The position numbers were made by a program, and so were the translations under genes. Shown here one piece after another: positions 1 through 8,145 of a stretch of DNA of 64,000 nt (its first letter is position 1; each line of letters starts with the position of its first letter). The notes below the pieces were generated by a model, which was not told where the DNA came from, made no database searches, and worked only from the letters and a program-made list of their open reading frames with translations. Source of the stretch: Fagopyrum homotropicum (lineage: Eukaryota; Streptophyta; Magnoliopsida; Caryophyllales; Polygonaceae); assembly GCA_033239125.1 (NCBI GenBank), contig BSWB01000005.1:16669447-16733446 (forward strand), in the 5' to 3' direction.

Positions 1-140
1 ACCTCTTCCTAGTGGAGGTCTACCCACACGACCACGCCCTCTAACAGTAGGGGTGCTATCAGCTCGATCCTGTCTGACTGGGGGAAGGGGGGGCGACCCC
101 TACCTCGGCCAGTCACTTGTGCAACCCTAGTACGTGCCAT
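1..140 (-). pseudogene. Start of a gag-like frame of E1, probably frameshifted
   Basis: Reading leftward from an ATG at 138-140, the first 16 codons give MARTRVAQVTGRGRGR, an Arg/Gly-rich start of the kind seen at the head of some chromovirus gag proteins. Past a run of seven C (about 86-92) the frame loses this character and stops near position 14, while the neighbouring frame keeps Arg/Gly/Pro-rich sequence. The simplest reading is a one-base length change in the C run. Only about 45 codons are visible, so the gag assignment rests on position and composition. Confidence 0.35.
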
Positions 141-390
141 CTGCACGAATAGTAATAACTACAGTTATAAGCTAGCTAATCTATCATAACAGTACAAGTC
201 CATAATTATTCTAAGATTACCGAGATCCGCACAGGTAGTGGTGGTCGTCCGTACTTTCTATCCCAACCCGACTCTGTATGCATTTTAAAACCAAAATTTT
301 TCGTTGGAAAACTTAGACCCCTTTCGGGTTCTGTTTATTTACTTATACGACCTTTTTAGAAGATTCAAGTGCCATTGTTGCCAACCTAGA

Positions 391-402
391 GCTCTGATAC
401 CA
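391..402 (-). other. Primer binding site, tRNA-iMet type (E1)
   Basis: The minus strand reads TGGTATCAGAGC, complementary to the 3' end of plant initiator-Met tRNA, three bases inside the LTR edge at 406. This fixes the element orientation and shows that the LTR to its right is the 5' LTR. Confidence 0.85.
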
Positions 403-405
403 TGT

Positions 406-2931
406 TGTAACACCCCAAATTTTACAACTTAGGGAGTTACTGGTTAGGACCGCACAGTGGGTCCCGACCTTAGTTTGACAACAATTTAACATGATCTTAC
501 AACAAGGCACAGATAAGGAAAACCAGAAATCATAAAATAGTTTTTATCAATGCATGAATGTGACCAGATCAACTACAGCCGGAAAAGTAATATATCAAGG
601 TAAGAAAGGAAACCATGTTCAACTGCAAAACCCACAAATGCAAAAACTGCAAAACGTCCTAAAGTACGACACCCCGGCTGACCACTACCATCTGGATCAC
701 TCGGCATCTGCTCTAACCTGTGTCAAATCTACACAACATATCAACCGTTAGCTAACTAACCAAATATAAGCAAAATGATAACAGCACAAACACAAGCAGA
801 AACAAAAATAAACAAACATCATGCTGGCACTCAACCAATTATTATCTATTATTTAAGTGATTCACATTATTCAATTTAAGTTGTGGCACGAGAACTATTA
901 TTAGTTCTCGCCTCCGTTCCTTATCCAACTGGTGTAGGTCTAGCTGACTTCCTTTGGTAGCATCACTACAAACCATGTGTGGACTAGTCCCGAAAGAAAC
1001 CCCCAGCGCCCTGCGAGCTACTGAGCGGAATGCCACCGCCCGTTACTCTTAGGCCAAAAATACAGGTCGGTAATTATATATCACAACCTATCTCTCTAAC
1101 ATGTCAATCACACACCACCATCATCATTTATACTCATATTTAGTAGTCAGCTAAGTAAGCCCAAAGGACTTACCTGTAATAACGCTCAACTCTTTAATAA
1201 CCACTTGCTCTGTAACTGTACCCACTCAGTTGCCTGTTAAAGGCGATAAGTGTATTAGCACACTTTCACGTAGATAGAAGTCTAAAACTTCTAAGATCAA
1301 ATAAGTATTAAGACGTACTCGTTACATTATTAGTTTTAGGGTAAAATGACCATTTTACCCTTGGTTCCGATTTTCTCGAAAACCCTAAAATTCATGTTCA
1401 AACTCTTATTTGAAGTTCTAAAATATATCCTAACTCTTAGAATTTTATTAGGTGCGAAACTGACATTTTTCCTATGTTTCTATTTTCCGGAAGAACCGAA
1501 AAAGGTTTAACTTCGGCTCTAAATATAAAATTCTTAACGGCTTATAAAATTTCCGAATTAAATATCTAGATCATCTATGAGGTTCTATCTAGCCTTAGAA
1601 GAAAGAATTTTTCCAAACTGTTCAGCCGATATTTTTATAATAATTCCCAAACTCGGTTCCTCACTCTACTTTCCTATACTTAGTCAAATTTTAAGTTTAA
1701 TAAAACTGCTCAACTGCCTAACTTCGGGAGCTCGTAACTTTCAATCCGACCGTTCATTTCTCCCCAAATTTTAATATGATAACCTACATATATCCGTCTA
1801 CAACATATCCAAAATTCAACGGTGGATCTTTATTCAAACGTTTTATAATTGATCGACAAGATGGCTGTTCGTAACCTAAAAACTGAAGGGATTAAAATAA
1901 ATTTTACAGCAGCCTTTGCCTTCCATTTTATGTAAAAAAATTCCAGCAGCTCCTTAACAGTATGTTATCTATGCTTAGGGCTGAACAACAGCAGCTCACA
2001 TACATATGGATGACAGTGAAATCGAAAAGAGGAGGAGCCAGCTTACGGAACTGCAGTCCGGCGATAAGGGGTTGGCGTTTCCGGCGGCGAAGGCTTGCGT
2101 TCTGGCGGCGATGGGCTGGCTGCGCAAGAAGGCGATTATTGATCCCGGAATCGCAACAGCAGCGGAAGGAAACGGATGGACAGAGGAGGGAGATCAGAAA
2201 CTCACCGGTCCGACTGGAGGTAGGCAGCGGCGGCGGCGCAGGGGTTCCGGCGGAGGACGGAGGCGTGGACGGTGGCTGGCAGTCCGGTGTGAGCGTTACT
2301 GCAGTCCAAGGGAAGGCGCGACGGTTAAAACTCGGAATCGAGAGGAAGGGTGACGAGAGGGGAGGAGGGAACAGTGGCTCACCTGCTGCTGTAGTCGCCG
2401 GCGGACGGAGACGCTAGGCAAGGCGGCGCAGGCCAGGTGGTGGCACTCCGGTTGAAGGTAACGGTGTTGCGCTTCTTCTGTTGCAACGGAAGGGATGAGG
2501 AACTACGAAGTTCAGAAGAAAAGGTAAGCGGAAGGAGGGGATTAGCGGCTGTTTAGGAACTTACGTTAGGTTAATTTAGGTTTAATTAGGTTAATTTTAA
2601 AAGAATGGGCTGACTAGGTTGGGCCGGAAATTTGGGCCTAGTAGCGGGTTAACTCCAACCTCACTCTCTTTAGAACAGGATCCGGAACTCGTTAAAGTGC
2701 GGGAATTTATATAATACGGAATTAGTTTCCGTATTTATAAATTATAATTGATTTTATTTTAAAAGCGTAAATTATTTCCGGAAATTTAATTTATCATTTT
2801 ATGTGAATCTAGGTCACATAAAATGATAGAACTAAACTCGTTTTATTTTACTGATTTATTTATTTACAATGGTCTCATCGGACTTTGTTTAATTTCACTT
2901 TACCGGAACTTAAAAATTTTTGGTTATTACA
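406..2931 (-). repeat. 5' LTR of E1
   Basis: The 2,526-bp LTR has TG...CA ends. In plus orientation it carries the shared terminal block (about 406-480), a GC-rich island (about 1960-2470), and a long hairpin at 2792-2828. It aligns in order with the E3 solo LTR but lacks most of the roughly 190-bp tandem copies seen there. Open frames in the GC-rich part have overlapping alternatives, lie inside an LTR, and are not called as genes. Confidence 0.8.
2792..2828. promoter_or_regulatory. Conserved LTR palindrome (E1)
   Basis: The arms TATCATTTTATGTGA and TCACATAAAATGATA form a perfect 15-bp stem around a 7-base loop, about 105 bp from the outer LTR end. Equivalent hairpins with different loops occur in E2, E3 and E4. 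The function is not known from the sequence. Confidence 0.7.
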
Positions 2932-2939
2932 GTTCCAAC

Positions 2940-4474
2940 TCAATAAAGCAAACATGCAATTCTAGGGATTAAAGCATCTAGTTGTGGTTCCAACTCAAGA
3001 TCTATAGATAAGCGGACAAAGCTGAGATTTTTTTGCGTGGGGAAGGTGTTTCTAAAGTGGAGTAGATCACCGGGTAAGTCTCACTACACACTAATCTTAA
3101 ACCGTAACTCCTATTACCGGGTAAGTCTCAAGGAATCAAGATAAAGAATTATAAACTCAAACTAACACACCACCTAAGGGAATAGAATCAACCTTTACCG
3201 GGTAAGTCTCAGGCTAACTCACAAAGATGGGATGGAAGCACACTCAAACCCCAATAAAGGATAAACCTTTATTACCTACACTTATGATCGTTGGTACACA
3301 AACTAAGGAATTACCGGGTAAGTCTCATCCTAAGCTTGCTTTGAACCAGGAAAGGTGTAATAAGAATAGGATTTGGCAAACTCTAACACTTAACTCTCAG
3401 TTTAGGATCAGATAAGTCACCTCGGTCAGCCAGTTTCCACCCCGGCCGAGATGTTCATCGACTGAACGAGATGCTTAGGGTTAAGGTTAAAGACTCGAAC
3501 TTTCAGGATCCTACTGGAATCTAAGATTATTCTATCACTGTTTTTCCCACAACCTTCAGCCAATCACCCTAGAATCACACAAGGAAATTAGCCACTCATC
3601 ATCATAATGAAAGTATTAAAATATATGGGAAGAAAGTGAATATTTGAACAAAGAAGAATTTAATGAAAAGACTTCAATAACTGAATCAAATATCACAACA
3701 AAGCGTTCCTTGGATAGCAATCCAAAAAGACAAGACAACCAATGAGGGAATTAAAGACAATCTTACAAAACCCTCCAAAAGCTATAAAAGCTATAGACTT
3801 CAATCTTCCTTCAACCTTCAAAAAGGTTCTTCGAAAACTCCCAAACTGGAGTGCAGCTGCTGCGAGATGTATGCAGGATGTATGCGAGATGTCCAGCTCT
3901 AAGCGGATCTCCGAATTATGGGAAATCCGACCCTTTTTATAGAAAAATAACCCTCCAAAGATAATAAATCTTAGAAAGATATTTTCCCATAAATATAGGT
4001 AAAATATATCATTCTGCATATCTCCTTCCTTCCAGGAGCCAAGCCCAAAAATATAAGATCACCTTCCAAAGATAAAAGATCTCAGCCAAGAATAAAATAT
4101 TCTCGCCGCGTCCTAGGTATTCGCCTCGGTCGAGTCGGCGTCTCTGGATCACCTCGGTCGAGGTGAATCTCTGGTCAACCGAGGTGAGTTAGAACTGAAT
4201 GCGAAATCTCTCAAAACTGGTCCAAATTAAATCTTTAATCCATGGCTATGCTTCCTGGATGTAGCTCTAAATGACTCATGACTCCTTTTGCTCCTTTTTG
4301 ATGCAAAATGTACCAAATTACCTGCAATTACAACAAAACTAGGTGTAGACCTCGATTCTCGCAAAGGTAGATGAAATGGTAGTATAATCACACATTATAC
4401 ACACAAACATGCAGATTATGAAAGATAAAACGTCCAAACAAACCCCAAGATATAGACTATAATTCATGCTATCA
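2940..4474 (-). repeat. 3' LTR of the Athila element, truncated
   Basis: It matches 12594-14126 almost base for base but lacks the 216 bp at 12378-12593. The inner edge is well defined: in element orientation it starts TGATAGCATG directly after the polypurine tract. A TATA-like box (minus strand, 3934-3942) and four copies of ACCGGGTAAGTCTCA (3069-3083, 3116-3130, 3197-3211, 3313-3327) match those in the other LTR. The small frame at 3227-3415 recurs in both LTRs and is not called as a gene. Confidence 0.85.
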
Positions 4475-4513
4475 AAATACCCCATACTTAGCCCTTGCTT
4501 GTCCCCAAGCAAG
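4475..4513 (-). other. Polypurine tract with adjacent hairpin (Athila)
   Basis: The minus strand reads CTTGCTTGGGGACAAGCAAG (4494-4513), an 8-bp stem with a GGGA loop. It is followed by GGCTAAGTATGGGGTATTT and then the LTR start TGATAG at 4474. The G-rich stretch touching the LTR is the expected plus-strand primer. Confidence 0.75.
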
Positions 4514-5936
4514 TTCCTCATATAAAAGATAAGATAGAATGAATTATAAGTCAAGAAAATCAATGAAAAAGTCTTTCAAAAACATTTTATGGTGTGCAAC
4601 TACCATAGATCACTCTAAGAGAGTACTTCCTGGAATTTAAAAACTCAATATGCTCAAAACATTTTATAAATATAGGAAAGTTGTTCATCTTTGCATAAAA
4701 TCATAGAATGCATAATAAATCATAATTATCAAAATTAATCATGTATAATCCGATTTAAACCGCTAAGTCAATCAACAAGCTCAAGGTCTCAAGGGCTTCC
4801 CAAAAGAAAGGTCAAGAAACGTGTAGGGTAGGGATGTATGTAAGGTGATGTGGTGCTAGAATCCGGGAAAAGGATGAACTTCACTTTCACTTTGACTTGC
4901 AACATCTTCCACCAATAAGCTTTGCTTATTTCACACTTTTTCTTTTTACTTTACTTTTTGGGATGCATGGACAGAGGTGCACAATAACCGAAGCCTAGGA
5001 AATCTGCAATCATCAATTTCTCGAGATGCATCAAACCCTTGATGCACATACCATGACCCGTTAGGAATATCGCTCAATCTGATTTTGGCAAGACACAAAC
5101 ACCCGGCTATGTGAATGGTGCCGAGTTACTCATCTTCATGATTGACTTCCCCAAACCTATTATTGCTTTCTAACACTTTCACTTCCAGCCACTTCTCAAC
5201 TTTAACTCCACTTGCTTTCACCACTTCGTTTGCTTCCAAATTCCCGGATAGGTAAAGGGAGGCAAAATGTATATGAGGGGCTAAGCATGATCAAGAAGAA
5301 GAAGAAGAAGAGAATGAATTGCCTTGGTCTTTCCAAGAAGAAAGTGAGAGAACTTATCCTGCGGTGTCAACCTTCAAATTCAACATAATTTGGATAAAAA
5401 CAAAGTATTAAACATGCCAATAATTTCAAACAAAGCATTTAGAAACTTAAACATATTATAAAACCTTTCAAACACATAAAGAATTTAAAACCAGTTAGTA
5501 AACAAGATCTTCACTGAGATCATATCCAGATAAGTAACACAAAAAATCGTTTTCAAAAACTCTCAATAACCCACCTCGGTCGAGGTGTTCTTGGTTCAAC
5601 CGAGGTGAAATGCCTCGTTTGGCCAGAATCTCCCCGGTCGAGGTCAAAATTTTTTTTTTTTTTCGGTTTCGACGTTTTTCTCAATCAAATAACCTGTAGG
5701 TATGCATGTAATATCGGATAATCATATAAAGGCAACTGAAGCATAAATATGGAAATATCCGATAAATATAATACATTAAGTAGTCAAATACATCAAAAGG
5801 TAGTCAAATAATACAAACACCCCATACTTGGGACACATTGTCCCAGTGGGTCAAATAAAAAGTCTAGAGACAAGAGTACTCACCGGATAAAAAGCTGAAC
5901 TGCATAAAAATAGAATAAAGAAAATCCTGCAGCTCC
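4514..5936. other. Non-coding 3' region of the Athila element
   Basis: No convincing frame is present. The stretch holds one full copy of the hairpin module (5572-5607), a variant at about 5633-5645, a short T tract (5648-5662), a GAA run (about 5298-5310), and a second polypurine-like site with a hairpin (5817-5850). Part of it is probably the 3' untranslated region of the env-position gene. Confidence 0.6.
5817..5850 (-). other. Second polypurine-tract-like site with hairpin
   Basis: The minus strand reads CTGGGACAATGTGTCCCAAG followed by TATGGGGTGTTT. The stretch AAGTATGGGGT is identical to that in the 3' polypurine tract at 4475-4490, and both follow a short hairpin. It lies about 85 bp beyond the stop of the ORF1-like gene. 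Confidence 0.45.
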
Positions 5937-7370
5937 TCAATAATCCTGATCCGGTGGTGGTGGTGGTGGCGCATACGGATACTGCGTCGGGTCGAACGGA
6001 TACCCCATAGTCTGCTGGAACTGTAGCTCCATCATCCTGCGCTGATAGTGCTGCTCCTCTAACATCTGATGGGTCCAGCGGTCAATGCGTCGGTCCTGGG
6101 CAGCAAATCTCTCATGCATGTCCATTGTAAGGGCAGCATAAGAGTCTATCATCTGATCTGTCAGGTCGTCGATCCGGTGATGAACCTCAGAATCTCTGTG
6201 ACGGCGTGTCCGACGCCTAGCAGATCTAGCAGGAGGTGCAGCAGGTGCCGGCTCAGTATCCTCCTCATCATCCAAATCGATGATCGGTGGTGCGCTCGTG
6301 CCTGTAGTATCCGTCCCTGTATCCATCGGGACTCCACTATCTCTCTCGTCCATCGTCTCCTCATCGTCGTCGTCATCCTCCTCAGCCTCAGCAAGGGCAG
6401 CTGCTGCCTCTCTGTGATCCTCCATCAGTGTATCCCAAGCTGTCTGCCAGTAATGCGGATCAAAGACTGTGAACTGTGCAGACCAGCGGATCCCCTGAGG
6501 TGCAGTCCGCTCCCAAGGCATGGCTACGTATGGAGTGGTCAAACCACGGGGAACTAGAATCCTCCGTGTGATCATCTCCTGTAATCCCAGCGGCTTCGGA
6601 GCCGCCGCCATCGTGCAAACACTGAGGTCCATCCCGTGGTAGGTAGCGATGTGGGTGACTAGACCTCCGCAGCAAATGTCTCCCTTCGCCTTGGCCTTGA
6701 TCCTGTGCAGATCCTCTGCCAGGAGCAAGCCAAAGTCTGGGAAACCTCCTGTCACCATGTAGTAGAGGCTGAAGAGCTCGCCCTGTCTGATCTTCTGGGG
6801 CGTCTCAGTACGCGCCAAAAGTGTCTCGCTAAAAATCCTGTGGGCTAGTCTGAAGGCCGGATGAAAGATGACCTTCTCCTTGGAATCTCCAGGGCGCCAT
6901 CTGTCCGCATGCTCAGTAATATGGGCTATCTGCCCCCAGAACTCCCTAGCTACGGATCGGGAGGGGAAATCAGTGGCGGTGGGCTCAGAGAAACCAAAAA
7001 TCTCTCTCCATATCTCTAAAGGAACTATGAAGTTCCGGTTCATCAACCGGTACTTCACAGACCGGTCTGTGGGGAGGTAGGAGAAGGAGCTAACAAACTT
7101 CAAGGTGGGCTCCAAGTAAGCTGGGGCTCGGATCTCAGTAAACTGATCCAGCCCGACAGTAGCAATCATCCTCCTAAGGTCAGCGTCTAACCCTAGGCAA
7201 TCAAAAGCCGACACGTCCAGAAATCGTGGTGCGATAACTGGACGGCTAGCTATCCGCTCATAGTCTACCCGGCATCTCTCGTGGATAACCGGGCGGTAGG
7301 GACGGGAAGAAGAGGAAGAAGGGGAAGGTGAGGATCTGTCTCTAAGGGCTAAGCGACGATCTGAACTCAT
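5937..7370 (-). CDS. Athila ORF1-like protein in the env position
   Basis: An intact frame of 477 codons from the ATG at 7368-7370; two upstream codons are open but the first is GTG. Residues of roughly 45-120 (DVSAFDCLGLDADLRRM, then RAPAYLEPTLKFVSSFSY, then RLMNRNFIVPLEIWREIFGF) follow the pattern of the Athila ORF1 family, often named Arabidopsis retrotransposon ORF1. Its function is unknown. The N-terminus is Ser-rich, an acidic stretch (EEDDDDDEE) lies near residue 330, a basic Arg-rich patch (RSARRRTRRHR) follows, then a likely coiled-coil segment and a tail of Pro and Tyr. I see no signal peptide or membrane segment, so a working envelope protein is not supported. No hairpin modules fall inside this frame, unlike its flanks, and the frame is undamaged. 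Confidence 0.75.
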   Translation of the reverse strand: MSSDRRLALRDRSSPSPSSSSSRPYRPVIHERCRVDYERIASRPVIAPRFLDVSAFDCLGLDADLRRMIATVGLDQFTEIRAPAYLEPTLKFVSSFSYLPTDRSVKYRLMNRNFIVPLEIWREIFGFSEPTATDFPSRSVAREFWGQIAHITEHADRWRPGDSKEKVIFHPAFRLAHRIFSETLLARTETPQKIRQGELFSLYYMVTGGFPDFGLLLAEDLHRIKAKAKGDICCGGLVTHIATYHGMDLSVCTMAAAPKPLGLQEMITRRILVPRGLTTPYVAMPWERTAPQGIRWSAQFTVFDPHYWQTAWDTLMEDHREAAAALAEAEEDDDDDEETMDERDSGVPMDTGTDTTGTSAPPIIDLDDEEDTEPAPAAPPARSARRRTRRHRDSEVHHRIDDLTDQMIDSYAALTMDMHERFAAQDRRIDRWTHQMLEEQHYQRRMMELQFQQTMGYPFDPTQYPYAPPPPPPDQDY

Positions 7371-8145
7371 TTTCACTCAACTCTGTCAGACCACCTCGGT
7401 CACTGACAAGCCTCATGAACACCTCGGTCGAGATGCAGTTCGACTGGACCGAGGCGCAGCAGTTACGATTCCAAATCTCAGAATTTCAGTTCTTTTCCCC
7501 CCAAAATCACTACAATTGCTTCCTAAGGGGTACTTAAATCCTTTCTCAGCAAAATCAGGGGCAACCAAAGCCCAAATCAAAGCGAATGAACGAGTTAGGG
7601 TTTCGACTTGTTTTACCTCGTTTCAGTCGATTCGTTCGATTTTCTTGCAGATCTGTTGTTGCAATCGGTTCCTCGACCCTTCAATCACAGTTTAGAAGCA
7701 GAAATCTTCGAAAACGAGCGAGATTTGAGAGAGAGCGAAGTGGACTGTCGCCGCGGTCGAGGTAGGTAAAAAAAGTGAAAAAATAAAATTTTCCCCTTTT
7801 TATACTGTTACTGGATCTGCTGTCACCTCGGTCGAGATGGTCTCGACTGGACCGAGGTGGTTCTGCAGAAACCCTAGTCGCCTCGGTTGCTCAAGAATCA
7901 ACTCGGTCGAGGTGCTCTGACAGTGACCGAGATGCTTCTGTCTTCTCAAAATCTCGAACTTCTGTCCTTCCAGTTGTGCTCCTTCCTTAGATATTCCCTG
8001 TTGTCTGTCCAGAACGCCAAAAACAAAGCAAAGCAAAAACAAAAATTATCTAAACTAGACTAGAAAACGGGAAAAGAAAGCAATACCTTGGGTTGCCTCC
8101 CAAGAAGCGCTTGATTTAAGGTCGCTAGCTGGACCATGATGTGTC
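7371..8145. other. Spacer between integrase and ORF1-like gene, rich in hairpin modules
   Basis: This stretch holds three complete hairpin modules (7420-7456, 7824-7859, 7899-7934) and several half copies (about 7391, 7752, 7881). No frame is credible. It would be the leader of the env-position gene if that gene is expressed from its own or a spliced transcript. Confidence 0.6.

Larger units (their letters stand above)
1..2931 (-). mobile_element. E1: 5' end of a chromovirus-like LTR retrotransposon, leaving the window on the left
   Basis: On the minus strand a complete LTR (406-2931) is followed by an initiator-Met primer site (391-402) and the beginning of an internal region (1-390). The rest lies outside the window, so completeness and target duplication cannot be judged. 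The LTR begins TGTAATAACC and ends GGTGTTACA in element orientation, as do E2 to E4, which places it in the same group. Its right edge abuts the broken left end of the Athila element. Confidence 0.8.

Noticed and set aside
1962..2417. Overlapping Arg/Gly-rich frames of 115 and 151 codons
   Set aside because: They lie inside an LTR, in its GC-rich island, in two frames at once; no domain is recognisable.
3069..3327. Possible CRISPR-like array (regular 15-base repeats)
   Set aside because: Eukaryotic LTR, irregular spacing, repeats too short and spacers duplicated in the other LTR.
3227..3415. 62-codon frame repeated at 12881-13069
   Set aside because: Its two copies are the two Athila LTRs; it overlaps the 15-base direct repeats and has no known domain.
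4150..4186. Adapter or cloning-linker contamination as the source of the CTCGGTCGAG word
   Set aside because: Copies vary, have a second inverted arm at set distance, and keep the reading frame inside pol, so they belong to the genome.
5937..7370. Calling the env-position frame a viral envelope gene
   Set aside because: No signal peptide, membrane anchor or glycoprotein features; the sequence pattern matches the Athila ORF1 family instead.
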